In this document: positions 1-6,960 of the stretch, in pieces | How positions within the stretch are numbered: the stretch's first letter is position 1 | Layout: the number at the start of each line of letters is the position of its first letter | Assembly: GCA_035564115.1 (NCBI GenBank) | Contig: DATMTN010000009.1 | Location: 1-39,582, forward strand | From: JACMPA01 sp035564115 | GTDB lineage: Bacteria > Patescibacteriota > Saccharimonadia > Saccharimonadales > UBA4665 | Direction of reading: 5' to 3' | DNA: 39,582 nucleotides | Position numbers and translations under genes: made by a program | The notes under the pieces: model-generated | What the model was told of the DNA's origin: nothing | What the model saw: the letters and a program-made list of their open reading frames with translations, nothing else | Databases searched by the model: none

Positions 1-6
1 ATAACT

Positions 7-1269
7 ATGAGTCAGTCCGAAGAAAAATTATCAGAAGAGCTTGCATGGCGGGGTTTTGTAAACCAGACCACCTATAAAGGTATAGGCGTGCTCGATGGTG
101 AGCCGATTACCTTTTACTGGGGTGTGGATCCGAGCGCTGATAGTATGCAGGTCGGTAATCTGGCTATGGCAATGATGGTCCGTCATTTTATCGATCATGG
201 CCATAAGGCCGTACTATTGGTCGGTGGGGCCACGGGTATGATTGGTGACCCAGATGGCAAGAAGCAAGAGCGTGACCTAAAAACACTCGACGAGATTGCT
301 CACAACAAAGCAGCTATCACAGTCCAATACCAACATGTTTTTGCTGGGCAAGATTTTGAAATCGTCGATAACTACGATTGGTTCAAGGGCCTTGGCTATC
401 TCGATTTTCTTCGTGAGATCGGTAAGCATGTCCCGATGCGTCAGATGTTGGGCCGCGAATTTGTCCAGAGCCGACTCGGCGATGAAGGGGATGGCATATC
501 GTATGCCGAGTTTAGCTACTCACTTATCCAGGGCTATGATTTCCTCCACTTGAGTCGTGAAAAGGGCGTAAGTCTGCAGGTGGCTGGTGCTGACCAGTGG
601 GGCAACAGTATCGCTGGTGTCGAACTCATCCGTCGTGTTGACGGCAAAGAAGCGCACGTCTGGACTGGTCCGCTCATCGTAAACAAAACTACCGGTGTAA
701 AGTTTGGCAAAAGTGAGGGTGGCGCTGTCTGGCTCGACCCGGCCAAAACTACACCAACCCAGTTCTACCAGTTCTGGATCAACAGTGATGACGCTGGCGT
801 GGAGGATTACCTGAAAATTTACACACTACTCAGCCGTGACGAAATCGCTCAGCTTATGGCGGCACATCACGAGAATCCTGGCGCTCGGGCGGCTCAGACA
901 CGACTGGCCCAAGAAGTTACGACAATTGTGCATGGGCAGCAGACAATGCTGGTCGCTGCAGCAGTCACCGAATACTTGACTGGCAAGAAGCCAGTCGGTG
1001 AGGCCGATGATGAAGAGCTAACGGCGCTGCGCACCGAAATTGCCCTAGTGGCTAGTAGTGAAGATGGCTCAATTGTTGATGCGCTGGTCACGAGCGGCTT
1101 GGCTAGCTCCAACACGGAGGCCCGTCGGTTCCTAAATGAAAATGCGATTGCAGTGAATGGCCAAAAAACTACTCGCGAACAGTTTGAGCCGGCTGATTTC
1201 CAGAATGGCCGCTTACTGCTACGCCGCGGTAAAGCTTTTAAGGATTCTGCCTTGGTGGAACTGCACTAA
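7..1269 (+). CDS. tyrS: Tyrosyl-tRNA synthetase
   Basis: Class I aminoacyl-tRNA synthetase that charges tRNA-Tyr with tyrosine in the cytoplasm. The protein has 420 residues, the usual length for bacterial TyrRS. Seen: the Rossmann catalytic domain with DPSADSMQVGN (residues 41-51) at the HIGH position, GADQWGN (194-200) in the tyrosine-binding region, KFGKS (232-236) as the KMSKS loop, and a C-terminal S4-like RNA-binding domain (about 354-418). The HIGH equivalent reads QVGN, so the first catalytic His is Gln; this is unusual (see findings). The start at 7 is the first ATG in the window and gives the expected N-terminus. Its promoter lies outside the window. The next gene follows after 31 nt. 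Confidence 0.96.
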   Translation: MSQSEEKLSEELAWRGFVNQTTYKGIGVLDGEPITFYWGVDPSADSMQVGNLAMAMMVRHFIDHGHKAVLLVGGATGMIGDPDGKKQERDLKTLDEIAHNKAAITVQYQHVFAGQDFEIVDNYDWFKGLGYLDFLREIGKHVPMRQMLGREFVQSRLGDEGDGISYAEFSYSLIQGYDFLHLSREKGVSLQVAGADQWGNSIAGVELIRRVDGKEAHVWTGPLIVNKTTGVKFGKSEGGAVWLDPAKTTPTQFYQFWINSDDAGVEDYLKIYTLLSRDEIAQLMAAHHENPGARAAQTRLAQEVTTIVHGQQTMLVAAAVTEYLTGKKPVGEADDEELTALRTEIALVASSEDGSIVDALVTSGLASSNTEARRFLNENAIAVNGQKTTREQFEPADFQNGRLLLRRGKAFKDSALVELH

Positions 1270-1274
1270 CAGGC

Positions 1275-1280
1275 TATACT
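1275..1280 (+). promoter_or_regulatory. -10 hexamer upstream of the methyltransferase gene
   Basis: TATACT lies 20 nt before the ATG at 1301, just after the tyrS stop. It would give a leader of about a dozen bases without a clear Shine-Dalgarno site. I see no convincing -35 element. Confidence 0.4.
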
Positions 1281-1300
1281 TAATAAAAGATTTACAGATT

Positions 1301-2110
1301 ATGAAGAATTCAACCACACCCGCTAAGTCCGCTAAGAAAGTAACGTCTGCGACGCACCGACGTGCCGACCAGTATAATGACCCTCATCACAACTATCGAC
1401 AGTACTGGGAAGGTCGCGAGTACGAGCACGCTGCCGAAGAGGTTGCTATCAAGCGCCTCCTGAAGGGTAAACACTTTAATCACGCGGTCGACGTGGGTGG
1501 TGGTTTTGGTCGCCTTTGTCTTCTGCTGGAAAACTACGCCGACAAGGTAACGCTGGCTGAGCCAAGCCAACAGCAACTAGACCTCGCAAAGGACTTCCTA
1601 AAGGGTCACTCCGAGATTGAGCGTAAGCTCCTCCAGGCCGATGACTTGAAGTTCAAGACCGGTTCAGTCGATCTGCTAACAATGGTTCGGGTTATGCACC
1701 ACTTGCCAGATCCGAGCCCGGAATTCGACGAGATTTCCCGCGTACTCAGTGATGATGGCTGGGCAATTATCGAGGTTGCCAGCTACGCGCATGCCCGTAA
1801 CCGTCTCAAGCATTGGGTTCGTGGTAAACGTATCCCGGCCAAGCCCGTGGATATTCGTTCTGATAAGAACAAGAATGATGATGAAATTCCATTCGTAAAT
1901 CACAACCCGAAGACGGTAATTCGTCAGTTCGAACACGCCGGTTTGCGGGTTGAGCGGGTACTTTCTGTCTCTAACCTTCGTAGTACGACGCTTAAGCAGC
2001 ACCTCCCAATCAATGTCATGCTGAGTGTTGAAAAGTTGTTGCAACAGCCACTGTCGAGCATGTACTTCGGGCCAAGCATTTTCTTCCTTGTCAAAAAGAT
2101 ATCCAAGTAG
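1301..2110 (+). CDS. Class I SAM-dependent methyltransferase, substrate unknown
   Basis: A 269-residue protein with a Rossmann-like methyltransferase core (Methyltransf_11 type). Seen: the SAM-binding motif I VDVGGGFGRL (63-72), an acidic residue ending strand 2 (LAEPS, about 86-89), a QADDL segment (motif II region) and MVRVMHHLPDP (motif III/IV region). The C-terminal third is basic and has no recognised domain. The frame stays open upstream into tyrS, but the ATG at 1301 is preferred because it lies outside tyrS and behind a -10-like TATACT. The N-terminal 20 residues are Lys/Ser/Thr rich. The acceptor (small molecule, lipid or RNA) cannot be told from the sequence, and the neighbours tyrS and recG give no functional clue. 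Confidence 0.85.
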   Translation: MKNSTTPAKSAKKVTSATHRRADQYNDPHHNYRQYWEGREYEHAAEEVAIKRLLKGKHFNHAVDVGGGFGRLCLLLENYADKVTLAEPSQQQLDLAKDFLKGHSEIERKLLQADDLKFKTGSVDLLTMVRVMHHLPDPSPEFDEISRVLSDDGWAIIEVASYAHARNRLKHWVRGKRIPAKPVDIRSDKNKNDDEIPFVNHNPKTVIRQFEHAGLRVERVLSVSNLRSTTLKQHLPINVMLSVEKLLQQPLSSMYFGPSIFFLVKKISK

Positions 2111-2118
2111 TCCTACGC

Positions 2119-2124
2119 TATACT
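2119..2124 (+). promoter_or_regulatory. Leaderless-type promoter of recG (-10)
   Basis: TATACT is followed by only 7 nt (ATCCAGT) before the recG ATG at 2132, so transcription would begin at or next to the A of the start codon. No Shine-Dalgarno sequence fits in that space. Confidence 0.6.
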
Positions 2125-2131
2125 ATCCAGT

Positions 2132-4171
2132 ATGGGATTAGACGACCCGTTAACTGAGGTAAAAGGTGTAGGGCCCGCCGTGGCGGCTAAGTTCAAGCTA
2201 CTGGGGCTTAGAACTATCGCCGATCTCATTGATTATTACCCGCGTCGGTATGACGATTATTCAGCGCTAACACCTATACGTGCACTGACGCAGCCCGGAC
2301 CAGTAACTATTCAGGCCAAGATAACGAGTATCAAGGGTCGGTATGTACGGCGTGGCATGCACATCACTGAAGCTATCGCGAGTGATGATACTGGCAGCGT
2401 TCGCCTGGTGTGGTTTAACCAGCCTTACCGCGAAGCTGGTATGAAGCGCGAACAGGACTATTTTATATCCGGCAGCTTTGAGTTGAGCCATCAGCGGTTT
2501 GCGATTCAGAACCCCACAACTGAGCTGGCTAGTGAGTTCCCGGTTAATACCGCGCGGATTGTGCCTATATATCGGGAAACAAAGGGTATGAATTCAGCGC
2601 AAATCAGAAAGGCCCTGAAAGAGGTGTCAGCAAAGATCCGCTTGCTACCTGAAACCCTACCAAAAACCCTAGTGGAAAAACACCAACTGATGAGCCGGGC
2701 CGAAGCTATTATGGCGATGCATTTTCCAGAGGATAGTACTCAGCTCGACCGAGCGCGCCGGCGGCTAGGTTTTGAAGAAGTCTTTCAGCTCAGTCTTGCA
2801 AGTTTACTGAACAAGCAAGAGCTGAGCCAGGAACACGCCCCAGCGGTAGCCTTTCATGAAACACTGGCCAAGGATTTCGTGGCGCACCTGCCATTTAAAC
2901 TGACCGATGCGCAGCGTAAGGTTATCTGGCAAATCTATCAGGATATGCAGCGGACGCAGCCCATGAACCGCCTAGTAGAAGGGGACGTGGGTGCCGGCAA
3001 GACAGTAGTGGCAGCGATGGCAGCTCTGATGGCCTTGCATGATGGTCACCAAGTGGCACTCATGGCTCCCACCGAGCTACTGGCACGTCAGCATGCAGAC
3101 ACCCTGCATCGACTGCTGCAGCCACTTGGCTATCACGAGCAGGTAGGTCTGCTGGTGGGTAGTCTGAGCGCGAAGCAGAAGCAGGCAGCTCATGACGCAA
3201 TTAAGGCGGGGCAGGTTCGCTTCATGGTTGGTACGAACGCCCTCATCCAGGAATCGGTGGATATGCAGGGTCTGGAGCTCGTTATTATTGATGAGCAGCA
3301 TCGGTTTGGCGTCGATCAGCGCAAAGAGCTACAGATTAAAGCTGGCCATATGCCCCATGTTCTCAGCCTGACAGCGACACCCATCCCACGCTCGTTGGCA
3401 CTAACACTTTACGGCGAGTTGGATGTCTCGATTCTCGATGTAAAGCCCGGTGGTCGTAAACCGATTATTACCAAACTGATTTCACCGGCTGGCCGGGCTG
3501 AAATGTATAAAAAGGTTGATGCCGAGCTCGATGCCGGACGCCAGGTGTTTGTCGTGTGCCCGCTCATAACAGACAGCACGGTACTCGATGCCAGTTCGGC
3601 CGAGACTGTTTACCAGGATCTCAGCAGCAAACACTTTAAGCACCGCCGAATTGGTCTGTTACATGGCAAGCAAAAGGCCGCTGAGAAGAACGCTGTTATG
3701 CAGGACTTTGTGGACGGCAAGCTCGATATTCTGGTTTCGACCACTGTTATTGAGGTCGGTGTTGATGTTCCGAACGCCACCGTGATGCTGATTGAAAATG
3801 CTGAACGTTTTGGGCTTGCCCAGGTACATCAGCTGCGCGGTCGAGTCGGACGGAGTGAGCACCAGGGCTATTGCTACCTGATGCTGGGTGATTCCAATTC
3901 ACCAAGTAAACGGTTGCGAGCCCTGGAAAGCAGTAACGATGGTTTTCGCTTGGCCGAGTTAGATCTAGAGTTGCGTGGACCGGGCGCCATTTATGGGCAG
4001 GCCCAACATGGCCAGCTTGACCTGCGCATTGCCAAATTAACAGATGTGAAGCTAATCGCCGAAGCCCGTACAGCTGCGCAGGAATTTATTGATAGTGGTG
4101 ATAAACTGCTAAACTATAAGCAACTCAATACGCAGGTGACCAGACTGCGAGCTGTCACAAACTTAAACTAG
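2132..4171 (+). CDS. recG: ATP-dependent DNA helicase RecG
   Basis: Superfamily 2 helicase that reverses stalled replication forks and branch-migrates Holliday junctions. It has 679 residues, typical of RecG. Seen: an N-terminal helix-hairpin-helix-like segment (KGVGPAVAAKFKLLG), the OB-fold wedge domain (about 60-150), the Walker A motif GDVGAGKT (284-291), the DEQH box (387-390), the motif III-like LTATPIPRS, and the C-terminal helicase domain with QLRGRVGRSEH (motif VI). It ends in the family TRG-type region. The start at 2132 matches the family N-terminus and sits directly behind a -10 hexamer, implying a leaderless mRNA. Confidence 0.97.
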   Translation: MGLDDPLTEVKGVGPAVAAKFKLLGLRTIADLIDYYPRRYDDYSALTPIRALTQPGPVTIQAKITSIKGRYVRRGMHITEAIASDDTGSVRLVWFNQPYREAGMKREQDYFISGSFELSHQRFAIQNPTTELASEFPVNTARIVPIYRETKGMNSAQIRKALKEVSAKIRLLPETLPKTLVEKHQLMSRAEAIMAMHFPEDSTQLDRARRRLGFEEVFQLSLASLLNKQELSQEHAPAVAFHETLAKDFVAHLPFKLTDAQRKVIWQIYQDMQRTQPMNRLVEGDVGAGKTVVAAMAALMALHDGHQVALMAPTELLARQHADTLHRLLQPLGYHEQVGLLVGSLSAKQKQAAHDAIKAGQVRFMVGTNALIQESVDMQGLELVIIDEQHRFGVDQRKELQIKAGHMPHVLSLTATPIPRSLALTLYGELDVSILDVKPGGRKPIITKLISPAGRAEMYKKVDAELDAGRQVFVVCPLITDSTVLDASSAETVYQDLSSKHFKHRRIGLLHGKQKAAEKNAVMQDFVDGKLDILVSTTVIEVGVDVPNATVMLIENAERFGLAQVHQLRGRVGRSEHQGYCYLMLGDSNSPSKRLRALESSNDGFRLAELDLELRGPGAIYGQAQHGQLDLRIAKLTDVKLIAEARTAAQEFIDSGDKLLNYKQLNTQVTRLRAVTNLN

Positions 4172-4191
4172 AATCCACAGAAAGGCCCCGC

Positions 4192-5037
4192 ATGTACTCC
4201 GGAACGACATTGACACCAATGAAGTGGTTTGATGCGTGGTTTGGGGCCCACCAGAAAATTGACCGGGTTGCTCGCCGCTGCCTAACCGATATTTTCGAAG
4301 GCCGTGGTTACTACTTTCCGAGCGCCTGGCAGGTTTTAAAATTTGAAGGCCAAAACGGACCAGATGGCATTAAACGCAAAGCACCAGCTCAAGATGAGCC
4401 ATGGCATTTCTACGACCCAAAGAATCCTGATACGCGTGTGACTGACAGCATCACCGAACATTATGGCTTCTTGGTCCAGGCACTTCGTGAACGTAACCAA
4501 GCTCGAGCTGCCTTCGAGGCGGCCTGGCTGTCGCACGCTATTGTCGACGGCTTGACGCCTGCCCACCAATATCCATACGAGGAGACGCTCATACAACTGC
4601 GAGGCGGCAACAGTATAGACACGCGCACTAGCGTGAAGGAGAAGCTCTTGATGCACGGTGATACGCTTACCGAGCGCGTCGGCAACAACTGGAAGATGTG
4701 GGGTGATAAGGGACTGCTAGCCACACACTTCGCTTTTGAATGGGGCGTGGCGGTTATTATCGTGCCCTTGCGGCTTAGATTGGGCCGGCCAGATGATGCC
4801 GAACTGTTCGAAGTCCGCCAGAAGGGTGTCGTCCGGCTGTTTCAGGAACGGGCTCAACAGGTTGCCGACCTGGGCATGTACGAGAAATTCTACAAGTCAG
4901 GTTGGACCCCCAAGCTCGCCAAACAGGTCCGGCGGGAGCTAGTGCCGATTATCGTAAACACAGTGACGACCACCTGGTATAGTGCAGTGCTCGAGAGCCA
5001 ACAAGTTAAAAAGACTCGCCAAACGAGGAAGAAATAG
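4192..5037 (+). CDS. Zn-dependent phospholipase C-like protein (PF00882-like)
   Basis: A 281-residue protein whose His/Asp/Glu spacing matches the three-zinc site of clostridial alpha-toxin and related phospholipase C/P1-nuclease folds. Seen: WHFYDP with H72 (cf. the HFYDP loop of alpha-toxin), H115-x3-D119-x5-H125 (same spacing as H126/D130/H136) and H179-x3-E183 (same spacing as H148/E152), plus H20 and Trp residues near the N-terminus. The gap between H125 and H179 is larger than in the toxins. There is no signal peptide, so it looks cytoplasmic unless exported another way. The C-terminus is Lys/Arg rich. A weak GAAAGG site precedes the ATG at 4192, and the stop overlaps the rsmD GTG. Family by inference; substrate unknown. 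Confidence 0.6.
   Translation: MYSGTTLTPMKWFDAWFGAHQKIDRVARRCLTDIFEGRGYYFPSAWQVLKFEGQNGPDGIKRKAPAQDEPWHFYDPKNPDTRVTDSITEHYGFLVQALRERNQARAAFEAAWLSHAIVDGLTPAHQYPYEETLIQLRGGNSIDTRTSVKEKLLMHGDTLTERVGNNWKMWGDKGLLATHFAFEWGVAVIIVPLRLRLGRPDDAELFEVRQKGVVRLFQERAQQVADLGMYEKFYKSGWTPKLAKQVRRELVPIIVNTVTTTWYSAVLESQQVKKTRQTRKK
5025..5031 (+). promoter_or_regulatory. Shine-Dalgarno site deciding the GTG start of rsmD
   Basis: GAGGAAG lies 5 nt before GTG 5037-5039, inside the end of the upstream gene. It supports the GTG, which overlaps the upstream TAG stop, as the true start and suggests translational coupling. Confidence 0.6.
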
Positions 5038-5570
5038 TGCGGGTGGTAGCTGGGAAGCTAGGCGGCAGGAACTTCGACAGTCCTCCTGGCCACCGCACGC
5101 ACCCGATGAGCGAGAAGGCCCGCGGCGCAATCTTCAACGCCCTGGGTGAGTTGAGCGGTCTAACCGTGCTCGATGCCTTTGCTGGTAGCGGCGCGTTGGC
5201 CATCGAAGCTATTAGCCGTGGTGCCGAGTCTGTGCTGGCTATCGAGGTCGATAAATACGCCTACGAGACTGTTCAGGATAACATCAAGACGCTCCAGCTT
5301 GATGAAAAAATGGTAGTAATGCGCAAGAACATTTCCGGCTGGTCCCGTAATAACCAGGACAAGCAGTTCGATGTTGTCCTGGTTGACCCACCGTACGATG
5401 ATATTCGTCCTGATGTTATTGAACGCCTGGGGGTCCATGTGAAGCCGGGCGGTATTTTTGTGTTGTCTTGGCCTGGCAGCGAGCCCGTACGTGATTTAAA
5501 GAATCTGGAGCAGGTGTCTCACAAAGAGTATGGTGACATCCAACTGGTCTTTTATCGCCGAATCAGCTAA
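5037..5570 (+). CDS. rsmD: 16S rRNA (guanine(966)-N2)-methyltransferase RsmD
   Basis: Methylates G966 of 16S rRNA during 30S assembly, using SAM. The protein has 177 residues, a little shorter than the roughly 198 of E. coli RsmD. Seen: the N-terminal RVVAGKLGGRNFDSP segment and the R-x-T-x-PMSEKARGAIFNAL signature typical of RsmD, the SAM-binding motif DAFAGSGALAIEA (46-58) and the amino-methylase catalytic motif DPPY (117-120). The GTG start shares a base with the upstream TAG and has a good Shine-Dalgarno site. The frame ends just before the tRNA-Leu region. Confidence 0.93.
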   Translation: MRVVAGKLGGRNFDSPPGHRTHPMSEKARGAIFNALGELSGLTVLDAFAGSGALAIEAISRGAESVLAIEVDKYAYETVQDNIKTLQLDEKMVVMRKNISGWSRNNQDKQFDVVLVDPPYDDIRPDVIERLGVHVKPGGIFVLSWPGSEPVRDLKNLEQVSHKEYGDIQLVFYRRIS

Positions 5571-5573
5571 AAT
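5568..5573 (+). promoter_or_regulatory. Possible -10 for the tRNA-Leu leader RNA
   Basis: TAAAAT overlaps the rsmD stop codon. It would start transcription near 5580, giving a leader of about 120 nt before tRNA-Leu. The -35 is not clear. Confidence 0.35.
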
Positions 5574-5579
5574 ACACCG

Positions 5580-5702
5580 GTATCCAACAGACCAAATCAG
5601 GGAGCGAAGTCGACCGTTTGGGCTGTTGAGAGGAGAATTGTAGCCGCAAGCCGAAGCTTTTGCCGAGTAGGCACAACGAGGCAGAGGCGTACATGACGAC
5701 GA
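5580..5702 (+). ncRNA. Structured leader or small RNA upstream of tRNA-Leu
   Basis: No gene fits here. Two foldable domains are visible. In the first, CAACAG (5585-5590) plus CCAAA (5592-5596) pairs with TTTGG (5617-5621) plus CTGTTG (5623-5628), giving 11 pairs around one A-G mismatch. In the second, TTGT-A-GCC near 5638-5645 can pair with GGCACAA near 5673-5679. This may be a processed pre-tRNA leader or a separate small RNA; no known family was recognised. Confidence 0.35.
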
Positions 5703-5786
5703 GCGGATGTGGTGGAATGGTAGACACGCTGGTTTTAGGAGCCAGTGCCGGAAGGCGTGAAGGTTCAAGTCCTTTCATCCGCACCA
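5703..5786 (+). tRNA. tRNA-Leu (anticodon UAG)
   Basis: The cloverleaf can be drawn directly. The acceptor GCGGATG (5703-5709) pairs with CATCCGC (5776-5782), A5783 is the discriminator, and CCA (5784-5786) is encoded. The anticodon stem CTGGT/GCCAG encloses the loop TTTAGGA, with TAG at positions 34-36, so it reads CUN leucine codons. The long variable arm (TGCCGGAAGGCG) fits a class II tRNA such as Leu. The T-arm carries GGTTCAAGTCC. Confidence 0.97.
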
Positions 5787-5824
5787 ACAAGAGAGCCGGT
5801 CCTCAGACCGGTTTTCTTGTTGGT
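5783..5824 (+). terminator. Terminator of tRNA-Leu
   Basis: A stem of about 18 pairs (5783-5800 with 5807-5824, a few G-U) and a 6-nt loop, with T-rich sequence in the 3' arm. The stem begins at the discriminator base, so it includes the tRNA CCA end; processing must cut within it. Confidence 0.8.
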
Positions 5825-5866
5825 TAGTGACAGATTTGAACCTCTAGCGAGCTAGCTTTGAGCGTT

Positions 5867-5892
5867 AGGTTCAAGTCCTTTCATCCGCACCA
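5867..5892 (+). repeat. Exact 26-bp duplicate of the tRNA-Leu 3' end
   Basis: Positions 5867-5892 repeat 5761-5786 exactly, covering the T-loop, the 3' acceptor strand and CCA. The 5' part of a tRNA is missing, so this is a fragment and not a second tRNA gene. An 8-bp inverted partner (TTGAACCT) sits about 25 nt upstream at 5835-5842. It could be an att-site scar of an integrated element or a partial tRNA duplication. Confidence 0.85.
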
Positions 5893-5930
5893 AACAAAAT
5901 GCCGACCAACGTGTCGGCTTTTTGTTTGGT
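5889..5930 (+). terminator. Terminator after the duplicated tRNA end
   Basis: Stem 5889-5906 with 5913-5930 (17 of 18 pairs), loop CAACGT, and TTTTT in the 3' arm. As in the first copy, the stem starts at the ACCA end of the tRNA fragment, but its upper stem sequence differs. Confidence 0.8.
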
Positions 5931-6106
5931 CTGAAGTGAGTTCTTGAAGCTTCGTTCCCGAAGGGTGAAGGTTCGCAGAGCGAGGACGCGCGCAGAAGCT
6001 TGGGCTTCGAGCACGCCGCAGCGGTGGAGACACAACCGATAGTCCTTTTATTTTATCTAAGGGTTTAGTTACCGAAAGGCCAAGTTTTCCTGCAGGGCAG
6101 AACCGC

Positions 6107-6112
6107 TATGCT
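6107..6112 (+). promoter_or_regulatory. -10 hexamer for the 6149 gene
   Basis: TATGCT, 36 nt before the ATG at 6149. It would give a leader of about 30 nt containing the Shine-Dalgarno-like GAGGGAG (6129-6136 region). Confidence 0.4.
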
Positions 6113-6148
6113 AGACTGGAAGTAATAAGAGGGAGAATAAAAACACAC

Positions 6149-6955
6149 ATGGATCCAACACAACAGCCAACCACACCAAACCCAGGCCCGACTGAGCCGC
6201 CAATGCCACAGGCGCCCCCGCAATCTGTCGTACAGCCGTCGGTACCACCAGCCGCATTGCCGCCACAGCCGGTGGTTTCGCCACAGCCGGTTGGTCCTAC
6301 GCCAACTCCACCACCGGCTCATAAGGCCATGAGTACCGGCGCGATCATTGCGCTTATTGTGGGTTGTATAGTGCTCGGTGCCATCCTTATCGCACTTGTA
6401 TTAGCGCATAGCGGTAAGCAAAACAATCAAGATACGTCGGCTAACAATGCAGCTCAGACTTCCAAGTCTGCGACGGTCACGACCCAGGCTGGCACTCCCG
6501 CCAAAAACTCTTGTGACCTCATCAGCGCAGCCGAAGCATCAGCGGCAATTGGTACTAGCGTTAAGCTTGACACCGCCACCGACCCAACCAACGACGGCAG
6601 CATCCAGAAGGGTAGCGATATAGACACGAGTACCTGCGCCTATAGTGCGACGGTAAACGATGTTGAGTCGCGCGTACAGATCGAAGGCTACTATCCCGGT
6701 ACGGTTAGTCCGGTGACACCGAACGGTGTCAAGGACAATTACAAGCTTCTGAAGGATACGGCCACCGAATCGGACTCCTCAGTTGAAGCCGTCAGCGGGC
6801 TGGGCGATGAAGCCTATTGGAGTGCTGGCACGCAAACTCTCAGTGCGCTCAAGGGCGACACGAGCTTCAGTATCGAAGCTTTGTCTAGTGGTAGTCCGGA
6901 TAGCGCCAAGGCAGCGGCCGAGTCACTCATGAAAACGCTGCTTAGCAAGGTATAG
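6149..6955 (+). CDS. Single-pass surface protein with Pro-rich N-terminus, DUF3558-like
   Basis: A 268-residue protein of unknown function. Seen: a Pro/Gln/Thr-rich N-terminus (1-60) with no signal peptide, one strong membrane segment (about 63-87), a Ser/Thr/Ala-rich linker, then a soluble domain with C122 (CDLISAAEA) and C163 (TCAYS). The Cys-DL-x-x-x-x-AS and CAYS pattern resembles DUF3558 and related extracytoplasmic domains; this is a pattern-based guess. The predicted topology is N-terminus inside and C-terminal domain outside. A GAGGGAG site lies about 12 nt before the ATG. Two further membrane protein genes follow, the first only 5 nt after the stop, so they may act together at the envelope. 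Confidence 0.75.
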   Translation: MDPTQQPTTPNPGPTEPPMPQAPPQSVVQPSVPPAALPPQPVVSPQPVGPTPTPPPAHKAMSTGAIIALIVGCIVLGAILIALVLAHSGKQNNQDTSANNAAQTSKSATVTTQAGTPAKNSCDLISAAEASAAIGTSVKLDTATDPTNDGSIQKGSDIDTSTCAYSATVNDVESRVQIEGYYPGTVSPVTPNGVKDNYKLLKDTATESDSSVEAVSGLGDEAYWSAGTQTLSALKGDTSFSIEALSSGSPDSAKAAAESLMKTLLSKV

Positions 6956-6960
6956 CGCTC

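Larger units (their letters stand above)
5787..6148. other. Gene-free interval downstream of tRNA-Leu
   Basis: About 360 nt with no credible reading frame. It holds the tRNA terminator, the duplicated tRNA 3' end (5867-5892), a second terminator (5889-5930), and a GC-rich stretch (5931-6040) with small hairpins such as CTTCG-TTCC-CGAAG and GAAGC-TTGG-GCTTC. A T-rich segment (about 6045-6057) and the promoter region of the next gene follow. Nothing else was recognised. Confidence 0.6.

Noticed and set aside
1157..1300. N-terminal extension of the methyltransferase into tyrS
   Set aside because: It would overlap tyrS by more than 100 nt in another frame; ATG 1301 lies just outside tyrS behind a -10-like sequence.
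5563..5790. Minus-strand ORF running across tRNA-Leu
   Set aside because: It is the antisense reading of the tRNA and its leader, a well-known kind of false gene; the tRNA explains the region.
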